A DNA stretch of 64,000 nt from C-114 sp963745405 (GTDB lineage: Bacteria; Chloroflexota; Limnocylindria; Limnocylindrales; CSP1-4): the NCBI GenBank assembly GCA_963745405.1, contig CAVUWY010000003.1, positions 1 through 64,000 of the forward strand. The letters run 5' to 3'. Both the position numbers and the translations under genes were made by a program. Below are positions 38,471-50,314 of this stretch, piece by piece (the stretch's first letter is position 1; each line of letters begins with the position of its first letter). The notes under the pieces are model-generated. The model saw nothing but the letters and a program-made list of their open reading frames with translations. It had not been told where the DNA came from and made no database searches.

Positions 38471-39906
38471 ATGCCGGCCACCGTGATCGTCGGCCTCCAG
38501 TGGGGCGATGAGGGCAAGGGGAAGACGACCGACTTCCTCGCCGAGCAGGTCGCCGTCGCGGTCCGCTACCAGGGTGGCGACAACGCCGGCCACACGATCA
38601 TGCTCGGCGACGAGGTGTTCAAGCTCCACCTCGTCCCGTCGGGGGTGCTGTACCCCCACATCACCTGCGTCATCGGTCCCGGCGTCGTCGTCAATCCGGC
38701 CGCCCTCATCGGGGAGCTCGACGGGCTGACCGCCCGCGGGGTCGACGTCTCCAAGGTCCGGGTCAGCCGGGCGAGCCACGTGATCATGCCGTACCACCCG
38801 GCCATCGATCGCGCCTCGGAGGCTCGCTTAGGGGCAGACGCGGTGGGGACGACGCATCGCGGCATCGGGCCGGCCTACGCCGACCGGGCAGCCCGGGTCG
38901 GCATCAGGATGGAAGACCTCCTCGAACCGGACGTCGTCCGGCGCAAGCTCGAGCGGATCCTGCCCGAGAAGAACCTCGTCCTCGAGGCGGCGGGCCAGCC
39001 GGGAGCGGCGGGCGAGCCCGGCGGGGTGGGTCGCCCGACCGCCTTCGAGGTCGAACCGCTCGTCGCCGAGGCGACGGCCTGGGGTCGCCGCCTCGCCCCG
39101 CATCTCGCCGACACGACCGCGCTCGTCCAGGACGCGCTCCGCCGCGGTGAGCACGTCCTCCTCGAGGGTGCCCAGGGCACCCTGCTCGACCTCGATCACG
39201 GCAGCTATCCGTTCGTGACGTCCTCGAACCCGATCGCCGGCGGCGCCTGCACGGGCGGCGGCATCGGGCCGCTCCAGGTCGACGAGGTCATCGGGGTCAT
39301 GAAGGCGTACTCGACCCGCGTCGGCTCGGGACCGTTCCCGACCGAGCTCCTCGACGCGGTCGGCGAGGACATCGCGACCCGTGGCCGCGAGGTCGGCACG
39401 ACGACGGGCCGCCGACGCCGGGTCGGCTGGTTCGATGCCGTCTCACTGCGCTACGCGGTGGCGGTCAACTCGGTCAGCGCGATCATGCTCAACAAGCTCG
39501 ACATCCTGTCCGGTCTCGACGAGATCCTCCTGTGCGTCGCGTACGAGGTCGACGGCCGCCGCGTCGAAGGCTGGCCGTCCTCCGCCGACGTCCTCGCCCG
39601 GGCCGTGCCGATCTACGAACGCTTCCCGAGCTGGACGGCGCCGCTCCACGACATCCGCGCCCTCGCCGACCTGCCCGAGGCCGCCCGCCGCTACGTGGCC
39701 GCGCTCGAGGAGCAGGCCGGGGTGCCGATCGTCCTCGTCTCGGTCGGGCCGGAGCGGACCCAGACGATCGAGCGGGCCTGGCGGCCGATGCGCCGCTCAG
39801 GGCCGCTCACCGGGGCCGGTCGCTCGACCGGGGCCGACCTGGAGCCATCGATCGCAGCCGATCGCCCCGCGGACCGCCCGGCCGATCGGGCCCGGGGCGC
39901 CGCCTG

Positions 39907-39907
<1 letters not shown>
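38471..39907 (+). CDS. purA: Adenylosuccinate synthetase
   Basis: This gene encodes 478 residues. PurA joins IMP and aspartate using GTP to give adenylosuccinate, the first step from IMP to AMP. GLQWGDEGKGKTTDFLAEQ (about 8-26) is the P-loop signature with catalytic Asp. GGDNAGHT follows (about 35), then GTTHRGIGPAYADRAAR and QGTLLDLDHGSYPFVTSS. Residues 170-190 carry a short Gly/Pro insert, and the last 45 residues are an unconserved Arg/Ala/Asp tail. It is first in the operon, behind the structured leader, and overlaps purD. Confidence 0.96.
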
Positions 39908-41273
<1,366 letters not shown>

Positions 41274-41277
<4 letters not shown>

Positions 41278-42596
41278 TCCCGCGCTACACGCTCCCCGAG
41301 ATGGGCGCGATCTGGGGTGACGAGGCCCGCTTCGGCGCCATGCTCCGGGTCGAGCTCGCCGTCGCTCGTGCCCAGGCCGGCCGCGGACTCGTGCCCGCCG
41401 CCGCCCTCGAGACGATCGAGGCGAACGCCCGGGTGGACGTCGGTCGCATCGCCGAGATCGAGCGGACGACCGATCACGACGTCATCGCCTTCGTCAGCCA
41501 GGTCGCCGAGACCGTCGGCCCCGAGGGTCGCTATCTTCATCTGGGCCTGACGAGCAGCGACGTCGTCGATACCGGCCTCGCCCTCCAGCTCCGAGCGGCA
41601 GGGGAGCGCCTGCTCGGCGATGCGGACGCCCTCCTGGCCGCCCTCGTCCGGCGGGCCCGGGCCGAGGCGGACACGGTCATGATGGGCCGGACCCACGGGG
41701 TCCACGCCGAACCGACGACCCTCGGCGTGAAGCTCGCCGGCTGGGCCTTCGAGCTCGACCGCGATCGGCACCGCCTCGCCGCGGCCGTCGCCGACGTCGC
41801 CACCGGCAAGATCAGCGGTCCGGTCGGGACGTACAGCCAGCTCGATCCCGAGCTCGAGGCGGAGGTGCTCGCCGCCCTCGGCCTCGCCGTCGACCCGGTG
41901 AGCACCCAGATCGTCCAGCGCGACCGTCACGCCGCGTTCCTCACGGCCATCGCGGTGACCGGCGGCTCGCTGGAGCGGTTCGCCACCGAGATCCGCAACC
42001 TCCAGCACACCGAGATCGGCGAGCTCCAGGAGCCGTTCGCGGCCGGCCAGAAGGGCAGCAGCGCGATGCCCCACAAGCGCAATCCGATCGTCAGCGAGCG
42101 GATCGTCGGTCTCGCCCGGCTCCTGCGCGGCCAGGCTCTCACGGCGCTCGAGGACCAGGTCCTGTGGCACGAGCGCGACATCAGCCACAGCAGCGCCGAG
42201 CGGGTCATCCTGCCGGGCTCGACGATCCTCCTCGACTACATGCTCGTCCGGATGACCGGGCTCATCGACGGCCTCGTCGTGCGGAGCGAGCGCATGCGCG
42301 ACAACATCGAGCGGGGCCTCGGCCTCCACGCCAGCAGTCGCGTCCTGAGCGCCCTCATCGAGGAGGGCGGGCTCAGCCGCGAGGAGGCCTACGCGGTGGT
42401 CCAGCGAGCGGCCCTCCGGGCCTCCGACGAGCAGCGGCCGTTCCGCGAACTCCTCGGCCTCGATCCGATCGTCACCGAGCGCCTCGCGCCGAGCAGCCTC
42501 GATGCCTGCTTCGACGACGCGGCCTCGCTCCGCCACGTGCAGACGATCATCGGCCGCCTGGAGCGCCTGGAGGCGACGACCCGTGTCGCTGGCTAG
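41274..42596 (+). CDS. purB: Adenylosuccinate lyase
   Basis: This gene encodes 440 residues. PurB releases fumarate from SAICAR and from adenylosuccinate, so it serves both IMP and AMP synthesis. The fumarase/aspartase superfamily signature GQKGSSAMPHKRNPI is at about 262-276. HLGLTSSDVVDTGLALQL (about 85) and MGRTHGVHAEPTTLGVKL (about 135) carry the catalytic-site residues. The length is standard. It overlaps purD by ATGA and purC by 14 bases. Confidence 0.96.
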
Positions 42597-43552
42597 CCGC
42601 TTCGTCCGCGCCGGCAAGGTCCGCGACATCTACCGCCTCGGCGACGGCCGGCTCCTCCTCGTGGCGTCGGATCGGCTGTCGGCCTTCGACGTCGTCCTGC
42701 CGACGCCGATCCCGGACAAGGGCAAGGTCCTCACCGGCCTGTCCCGCTTCTGGTTCGCCGAGACGGCGCGGATCATCCCCAACCACCTCGTCGGGACGGA
42801 CCCCGACGAGCTGCCCGATGAGCTCCGCTCGGCGGTCGTCGAATCCGTCCGAGCTCGCCCGGGACGACGACGAGACCGCGGCCGAGGCACTGCGGGGCCG
42901 GATGATGGTCTGCCGCGAGCTCGACATCCTGCCGGTCGAGGTGATCGTCCGGGGTTATCTCGCCGGCAGCGGCTGGCGGTCCTATCGCGATAGCGGCGAG
43001 CTGTGCGGACTGCGGCTCCCGGCGGGGCTCCAGGAGGGCGACCGGCTGCCCGAGCCGATCCTCACCCCCTCGACGAAGGCCGAGGCGGGCGTCCACGACG
43101 AGAACATCACGTTCGCCGAGATGATCGAGCTGCTCGGCGGCGACCGGCGGGCCACGGACCTCGCCGAGCGCGTCCGCGAGGTGGCCCTCCGCCTGTACGG
43201 CTACGGCGCCGCGGTCGCCGAGCGGGCGGGCATCCTCGTCGCCGACACGAAGTTCGAGTTCGGGGTCGAGACGCGGACCGGCGAGCTCGCCCTCGCCGAC
43301 GAGGTGTTGACCCCCGACTCGTCGCGGTTCTGGGACGCCGCGACCCACCGGCCGGGCGGCGCCCAGCCGTCGTTCGACAAGCAGTTCGTCCGCGACTGGC
43401 TCGAGGACCAGGGCTGGGACAAGCAGGAGCCCGGGCCGGAGCTGCCCCCGGACGTCGTCCGCGGCACCAGGGAGCGCTATGTCGCCGCCTTCGAGCGGAT
43501 CGCCGGGGCGAGTTTCAGCCGCTACCTCGAGAAGGACGAGATCGCCCGATGA
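42583..43552 (+). CDS. purC: SAICAR synthase (one extra base in frame)
   Basis: PurC condenses CAIR with aspartate. The start is GTG 42583, inside the purB end: SLASRFVRAGKVRDIYRL is the usual N-terminus. One extra base at 42846/42847 (TCC|G) breaks the frame after about 88 codons. Removing it gives about 322 residues with VIVRGYLAGSGWRSY, STKAEAGVHDENITFAEM and ILVADTKFEFG. Joining by ATGA to purS agrees with the corrected frame. Length is normal for the longer bacterial class. Confidence 0.92.
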
Positions 43553-43884
43553 GCGCTGCCGCGACGTTCCGCTTCGCCGTCGACGTCCTGCCCAAGCCGG
43601 GCATCCTCGACCCCCAGGGCCGGGCGGTCGAGGGCAGCCTCGGCCATCTCGGCATCGCCGGCGTCTCCGGTGTCCGGGTCGGCCGGCGGGTCGAGCTCAC
43701 GGTCGCCGCGGCGAGCGAGGCCGAGGCGCGAGCGACGGTGGACCGCCTGGCCGGCGAGCTCCTGGCCAACCCGCTCATCGAGGTCTACTCGGTGGAGTCG
43801 CTCGGCGTCGGGGCCGCGGTGACGGTGGATGGCGGCCCCGATCCTGCCGCTGCCGCGGCCGGCGGGGCGGAGGCACCGCGATGA
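43549..43884 (+). CDS. purS: FGAM synthase subunit PurS
   Basis: This gene encodes 111 residues. PurS is the small subunit that bridges PurQ and PurL in the three-part FGAM synthase. Conserved parts are FAVDVLPKPGILDPQGRAVE, then LGHLGIAGVSGVRVGRRVEL and LLANPLIEVYSVE. The body has the normal length of about 83 residues, plus an Ala/Gly/Pro tail of about 25. It overlaps purC and purQ by ATGA on each side. Confidence 0.94.
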   Translation: MSAAATFRFAVDVLPKPGILDPQGRAVEGSLGHLGIAGVSGVRVGRRVELTVAAASEAEARATVDRLAGELLANPLIEVYSVESLGVGAAVTVDGGPDPAAAAAGGAEAPR

Positions 43885-44641
43885 CCGTCCGTGTCGGCGT
43901 CGTGGTCTTCCCGGGCAGCAACTGCGATACCGACACGGAGTACGGCCTCCGGCTCGCCGGCGCCGAGCCGGTGACGCTGTGGCACGAGGATGTCGACCTC
44001 GCCGGAGTCGCGGCTGTCGTCCTCCCGGGCGGCTTCGCCTACGGCGACTACCTCCGGGCGGGGGTGATCGCCCGGTTCAGCCCGGTCATGCGCGCCGTCT
44101 CGGGGTTCGCCGCCGACGGCGGCCTCGTGCTCGGGGTGTGCAACGGCTTCCAGGTGCTGGCGGAGGCCGGCCTGGTGCCGGGGGCCCTGCTCCGCAACCG
44201 GGAGCTCCGCTTCCTCGGCCGCGACGTCCGGATCGTCCCGGAACGCCTCGACAGCCCGTTCACCGGCGCCCTGCCCGATCGACGGCCGCTGCGGCTGCCG
44301 ATCGCCCACGGCGAGGGCTGCTTCTACGCCGACGAGGCGACCCTCGACCGCCTCGAGGCGGAGGGACGGGTCCTCTTCCGCTACGCCGACTCCGATGGGT
44401 CCGCCGCCCGGGTCGACGACGGAGAGGCGAATCCGAACGGCTCGCTGCGGGCGATCGCCGGGGTGACGAACCCGAACGGCAACGTGGCCGGCCTCATGCC
44501 CCACCCGGAACGGGCCGCCGAGTCCGTCCTCGGCTCGGCGGATGGCCTGCCGATCCTCCGTTCGCTCGTCGAGTCGGCGGCCGCCCGGGTCGCCGCCGGC
44601 AGCGTGCCCACCCCGGCTGCCGTCGAGGTCGCGGGCGATGA
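43881..44641 (+). CDS. purQ: FGAM synthase glutaminase subunit PurQ (3' end uncertain)
   Basis: PurQ hydrolyses glutamine to provide ammonia to PurL. The class I glutaminase core is clear: VVVFPGSNCDTDTE at the start, LVLGVCNGFQVLAEAGL with the nucleophile Cys (about 88) and NVAGLMPHPERAAE with His/Glu (about 200). In the frame as written there is no stop until 45527, far inside purL. If the usual ATGA coupling holds, the stop is TGA 44639-44641, which requires two extra bases in the last 30 codons. The span of 761 bases is 3n+2, consistent with that. Expected length is about 252 residues. Confidence 0.85.
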
Positions 44642-46980
44642 CGGTCGAGGCGATGTCGACCCCAGCCGCACCCGCACCGGGAGATCGACCCGCGCGGGCC
44701 GAGGAGCCCCTCCACCGCTCGCTCGGCATCACCGACGAGGAGCTCCTCGCGATCCGGGAACGACTCGACCGCGACCCCAACGAGCTCGAGCTGGCGATGT
44801 TCAGCGTCATGTGGAGCGAGCACTGCTCGTACAAGAGCTCGAAGCCGCTCCTCGCCACCCTGCCGACGGCCGGCGAGGGTGTCGTCGCCGGGCCGGGCGA
44901 GAACGCCGGCGTCATCGACATCGGCGACGGCCTCGCCGTCGCCTTCAAGATCGAGTCGCACAACCATCCGTCGGCGGTCGAGCCGTACCAGGGGGCGGCG
45001 ACCGGCGTCGGCGGGATCCTGCGCGACATCTTCACGATGGGAGCCCGCCCGGTAGCGGTCCTCGACGCCCTTCGCTTCGGCGATCCGTCCGAGGCGCGGA
45101 CGCGGCGGCTCGTCGACGGCATCGTCCGGGGCGTCGGCGGCTACGGCAACTGCGTCGGTGTGCCGACGGTCGGCGGCGAGCTCGTCTTCGACGCCTGCTA
45201 CGGGGGGAATCCGCTCGTCAACGTCATGGCCATCGGCGTCCTGCCGATCGAGCGCCTCACCCGGGCCGCGGCACCGGGTCCCGGCAACCTCGTCGTCCTC
45301 TACGGCTCGACGACCGGTCGCGACGGGATCGGCGGTGCATCGGTCCTCGCCAGCGCGACCTTCGGCGAGGACGACCCGTCCCGCCGGCCGGCCGTCCAGG
45401 TCGGCGACCCGTTCGCCGAGAAGCTCCTCATCGAGGCGAGCCTCGAGCTCATCGAGCAGGGCCTCGTCGAGGGCCTCCAGGACCTCGGAGCCGGCGGCAT
45501 CACCTGCGCCACCTCGGAGACTGCTGATCGCTCCGGGACAGGCATCGCCGTCGACCTCGCCGCCATCCCGCGCCGCGAGCCGGGCATGGCCCCGTTCGAA
45601 GTCATGATCTCGGAGAGCCAGGAGCGGATGTGCGCCGTCGTCCGGCCCGAGCGGTACGAGGAGGTCCGGGCTGTCTGCGAGCGGTGGGGCATCCCGGTCG
45701 CGATCATCGGGCGGGTGACGGCCGACGGCGACATCGTCGTGATCGACGAGGGCCGTGAGCTCGCCCGCGATCCCCGCCCGCGCCCTCACCTCGGACGCCA
45801 TCGTCCATCACCGGCTCGCCGCTCCGCCGCCGCGGCGCCGGGCCGCGCCGGCCCCCGGTGCGGAGGTCGAGATGGACGACGGCCTGCCCGAGCGGGGGAT
45901 GGACCCCGGGGCGGTCCTGCTCGCCCTCCTCGGCTCGGCCAACGGCTCGTCGCGGCGCTGGGTCACCGACCAGTACGACTCGACCGTCCGGACCGATACG
46001 GTCGAGGGCCCGGGCCATGGGGCGCGCGGTCATCCGGGTCAAGGGCACGACCCGGGCTCTCGTCGCCGCGACCGACGCGAACCACGCGGTCGGGGCGATC
46101 GACCCGTGGCTCGGCGCCGTCCTGAGCGTCGCCGAGGCGACCCGCAACGTCGCCATCACCGGGGCCCGGCCGCTCGGCGTGACCAACTGCCTCAACTACG
46201 GCGATCCGACGTCGTCCGGAGGCGTTCTGGCAGCTGTCGGAGGCGGTCCGCGGGCTCGGCGACGCCTGCCGGGCGCTCGGGCTGCCGGTGACCGGCGGCA
46301 ACGTCTCGCTTTACAACGAATCGCCGAGCGGGCGCGATCGACCCGACGCCGGAGATCGGCGTGGTCGGCCTCCTCGACGACGTCGATGCCCGGGTGGGAC
46401 CGGCCTTCGCCGCGGCCGGCGACGCGGTCTGCCTCGTCGGCGAGTCGACGCCGGGCCTGGCCGGCAGCGCGTACGCTGCCCTGGCCGGCGGGGCGTCGGA
46501 GGACGGGCCGCCGTCGGTCGACCTGGCCCGCGAGGCGCGCGGTGCAGGCGATTCGTCCGCGAGGCGGTGGCCCGGGGGCTCGTCACGTCCGCCCAGGACG
46601 TCTCGGGCGGCGGCCTGGCCGACGGCCCTCGCCGAGGCGGCCATCTGGGGCGGCCTCGGCGCGCGGGTCCGGGTCCCGGTGGCCGGATCGCCGGCGGTCG
46701 AGCTCTTCGGCGAGAGCCCGTCTCGTCTCGTCGTGACGAGTCGTGCCCGCCACGCCCCCGCCCTCGAGCTGCTCGCCCGCCAGCTTCGGCCTGCCGGTCG
46801 AGCGGATCGGCGACGGTCGGCGGCGACCGCCTCGTGATCGAGTTGGCCGGACACGGGGCGACCGGAGCCGCCGAGGAGCGCGGGTCGCGGATCGCCGACG
46901 CCCTCGACGTCGCCCTCGCCGATCTCGCGCCACGCCTGGGAGCACGGGCTCGCCCGGGCGCTCGGGCGTCGGAGTCCTGA
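44638..46980 (+). CDS. purL: FGAM synthase large subunit PurL (twelve extra bases)
   Basis: PurL is the synthetase subunit, making FGAM from FGAR with ATP and ammonia. The start ATG overlaps the expected purQ stop. ELAMFSVMWSEHCSYKSS and KIESHNHPSAVEPYQGAATG are intact in the first 1.1 kb. After 45768 the frame breaks repeatedly, at about 45769, 46025, 46215, 46333, 46541, 46551, 46624, 46784, 46812, 46927, 46967 and 46974. Dropping one base at each gives about 776 residues. The repaired chain shows ITGARPLGVTNCLNYGDPTS, LPVTGGNVSLYNES and SAQDVSGGGLADALAEAA. It then ends in TGA one base before purF. Confidence 0.9.
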
Positions 46981-46981
46981 C

Positions 46982-48465
46982 ATGTGCGGCGTCTTCGGTG
47001 CGGTCCTGCCGGCGTCCTTCGGGACGAGCGGGACCGAGGCGGGCTCGGTCGCCGCCCTCGGCCTGTTCGCCCTCCAGCACCGCGGCCAGGAGTCGGCCGG
47101 CCTGGCGGTGAGCGACGGCGACCAGCTCATGGTCTACAAGGACCTCGGGCTCATCAGCAGCGTCCTCGACGAGCGGCGGCTGCCGACCCTCCGCGGCCGC
47201 CTCGCGATCGCCCACTGCCGGTACTCCACGACCGGGCTCGACGGTCTGGGAGAACGCCCAGCCGACGTTCCGCCTCGGCCCGCGCCGGGCGCTCGCGATC
47301 GGTCACAACGGCAACCTCGTCAACACGCGCGAGCTGCTCGGGCCCCTCGCGCGGCGGCCGTGCCCGGCTGCCGGCCTCCACCGACACGGAGCTCCTGACG
47401 GCCCTCCTCGCCGACGAACCGGCGACCGACACGGTCGAGGCGCTGCGTCCGGGTCCTGCCACGGGTCCGGGGCGCCTACACGCTGGTCGTCCTCGACGAG
47501 CGCCGGGTCATCGGCGTCCGCGACCCGCACGGCTTCCGCCCGCTCGTGCTGGGCCGGCTGCCGGCACCGGACGGCGCCGTCGACCGGCCGCGGCTGTGGG
47601 CCGACGAGGCGACCGTCGACGGCTGGTGCCTCTCGTCGGAGACGGCCGGGCTCGACATCGTCGGGGCCGAGTACGTCCGCGACGTCGAGCCGGGCGAGAT
47701 GGTCATCCTCGAGGAGGGCCGCGAGCCGCGTTCGGTCCGCTTCGCCCCGGCGGACCCGGCGCTGTGCGTGTTCGAGCTCATCTACTTCGCCCGGCCGGAC
47801 TCGTACATGGAGGGCCGCAACCTGTACGAGGTCGCGGCCGCAAGATGGGCATGGAGCTCGCCCGCGAGCATCCCGCCGTCGACCGACCTCGTCATGCCCG
47901 TCCCGGACACGGGCGCGCCCGCGGCGGCCGGCTACGCCGAGGCGTCGGGGATCCCGTACCGCGAGGGCCTCGTCCGCAACCGCTACACGGGCCGGACGTT
48001 CATCCAGCCGTCCCAGACCATGCGCCAGCGCGGGCGTGACGATCAAGCTCAACCCGCTCCGCGAGGTCGTCCGCGACCGGCGGCTCACCGTGGTCGACGA
48101 TTCGATCGTGCGGGGGACCACGACGAAGCAGATCGTCGCGCTCCTCCGGCGGGCGGGAGCGGCCGAGGTCCACGTCCGGATCAGCGCTCCGCCGATCTAC
48201 CACCCGTGCTTCTACGGCATCGACACCCAGATCGAGACCGAGCTCATCGCCGCGACCAAGCTCGGTCGACGAGATCCGCGATTTCATCGGCGCCGATTCG
48301 CTCGGCTACCTGTCGATCGCCGGCGTCCTCGCCGCGCTCGACCTGCCGTACGAGCGGTTCTGCTTCGCCTGCTTCGACGGCCGCTATCCCGAGCCGGTCC
48401 CCTACGACGCCGCGAGCCGCAAGTTCGTCCTCGAGGAGGCCGAGCCGGTCGTGACCCATGGCTGA
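46982..48465 (+). CDS. purF: Amidophosphoribosyltransferase PurF (eight extra bases)
   Basis: PurF commits PRPP to purine synthesis. The N-terminal nucleophile Cys2 follows the start Met directly (MCGVFGAV), so there is no propeptide beyond Met. Extra bases lie at about 47237, 47349, 47449, 47834, 47838, 47881, 48035 and 48261-48264. Corrected length is about 491 residues. The Ntn-hydrolase domain has LQHRGQESAGLAVSDG and GHNGNLVN. The phosphoribosyltransferase domain has VPDTGAPAAAGYAEASGIPY, TIKLNPLREVV and the PRPP loop LTVVDDSIVRGTTTKQIV. GADSLGYLS and the CFACFDGRYP segment are also present. Confidence 0.92.
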
Positions 48466-48473
48466 CGGCCGGC

Positions 48474-49616
48474 ATGGTCGATAGGTCGGCCTACGCCCGG
48501 GCCGGGGTCGACGTCGCGGCGGGGGAGCGGACGGTCGAGCTCATCCGCTCGGCGGTCGAGTCGACCCGCCGGCCCGAGGTGCTCGGCGGGCTCGGGGGCT
48601 TCGGGGCCGCCGTCGCCGTCCCGCCCGGCTATCGGGAGCCGGTGCTCGTCTCGTCGACCGACGGGGTCGGCACGAAGACGGCCATCGCGGCGGCGATCGG
48701 CCGCTACGACACGATCGGTCGCGACCTCGTCGGCGATGTGCGCCGACGACGTCGTCTGCAGCGGGGCGGCCCCGCTCTTCTTCCTCGACTACGTCGCGGT
48801 CGGGCGGCTCGACCCGCTCGAATGCCGCCGAGCTCGTGGGCGGGGTCGCCGACGGGTGCCGGCTCGCCGGCTGTGCCCTCGTCGGCGGGGAGACCGCGGA
48901 GCACCCCGGACTCATGGAGCTCGACGCGTTCGACCTGGCCGGCTGCTGCGTCGGGATCGTCGAGCGATCGCGCCTGCTCGACGGGACGACCGTCCGGGAC
49001 GGCGACGCGATCGTCGGCATCGCCTCGTCGGGACTGCACGCCAACGGGTTCTCGCTCGTCCGGGCCCTCATCGCCCAGCACGATCTCGACCTGCACCGTC
49101 GCCTACCAGGAGCAGCTCGGCCGGACCCTCGGCGTCGCCGAGCGCGACGAGCTCATCGCGGCCGAGCCCGGATACGCCCTGACGACGTTCGGCGACGTCC
49201 TCCTGACCCCGACGCGGATCTACGCCCGGGCGGTCCTCGGCCTCCGCGACGCGCTCGACGCGGCCGGATCCGAGCTCCGCGGCGTCGCCCACGTCACCGG
49301 CGGCGGCCTCCCCGGCAACGTGCCGCGGGCCCTGCCGGCGGGACTGGGCGCGCGGCTCGACCCGCGACGCTGGCCGCTGCCCGGCATCATGCGCCTGATC
49401 GGGGCGCTCGGCGGACTGACCGAGCCGGAGCTCCGGGCGACGTTCAACGGCGGCCTCGGCATGGTGGTCGTCGTCCCGAGCGCCGCGGTCCCGGAAGCCA
49501 TCGCCTACCTCGAGGCGTCCGGCCAGGCGGCCTGGCTCGTCGGCGAGGTCGCCGCCGCCGAGGAGCTCGGAGGTCGCTACGTGGAGGCGCCACTCGAGCG
49601 CGCCGTCGCCTCCGAG
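48474..49616 (+). CDS. purM: AIR synthetase PurM (three extra bases; fused in frame to PurN)
   Basis: PurM closes the imidazole ring of AIR from FGAM with ATP. The start YARAGVDVAAGERTVELI is eight bases after purF. Extra bases sit at 48735, 48820 and 49094. Corrected, MCADDVVCSGAAPLFFLDYV, CALVGGETAEHPGLM and VTGGGLPGNVPRALP are in line, and it ends FNGGLGMVVVVPSAAVPEAI. No stop codon follows: the same frame continues through a linker of about 20 residues into PurN. The end given here is the domain boundary, at an in-frame GTG that could serve as a PurN start. Confidence 0.9.
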
Positions 49617-50313
49617 GTGGTCGGTGCGCGGAGGCCGGCCCCGGATGAGCCGGTCCCGGCCGACGGCCGCGGCAGGATCGCGGTCGGCGTCAGCGGCGCC
49701 GGGAGCAATCTCCAGGCGCTCGCCCGGGCGGTCGAGCGCGGCGCGCTCGAGGCCGATCTCGTGCTCGTCTTCGCCGATCGGCCGTGCCCGGCCCTCGACT
49801 GGGCCGCCGAGCAGGGGATCGAGACAGCCCTCGTGCCGCTCGCGCACGCGGCGGGCGCTGGGCCCCGGGACGATCACGATGAGACCCTCGCCGCGACGCT
49901 CCGCTCGGTCGAGCCCGATGTCGTCGTCCTCGCCGGCTACCTCCGTCTCGTCGGACCGGCGGTCCTCGCCGCGTTCCCCGGTCGGATCGTCAACACCCAC
50001 CCGTCGCTCCTGCCGGCATTCCCCGGCGCCCACGCCGTGCGCGATGCGCTCGCTCACGGCGCGCGTGTCACGGGCGCCACGATCCACCTCGTCGACGAGA
50101 CGCTCGACGGCGGTCCGATCCTCGCCCAGGAGGCGATCGCGATCCGCGCCCGGCGACGACGAGGCGGCCGTCGTCGCCCGGATCCAGGCGGTCGAGCATC
50201 GGCTGCTGCCCCGGACGGTCGGCCTGCTGCTCGGCGGGGTCGTCGCGGTGGACGGGCGCCGGACGACACTGGACGCGGCCGCGGCCGACGGATCGCCGAT
50301 TCCCGCGGCGGGC
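49617..50313 (+). CDS. purN: GAR formyltransferase PurN (one extra base; part of an apparent fusion)
   Basis: PurN transfers a formyl group from 10-formyl-THF to GAR. The domain begins GRIAVGVSGAGSNLQALARA and contains VVLAGYLRLVGPAVLAAFPG, the catalytic NTHPSLLPAFPGAHAV (Asn-x-His) and TGATIHLVDETLDGGPILAQ with the catalytic Asp. One extra base lies at 50147/50148. No ATG, Shine-Dalgarno sequence or upstream stop separates it from PurM. After correction no stop separates it from PurH either. The nearest possible own start is GTG 49617. Confidence 0.88.
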
Positions 50314-50314
50314 G

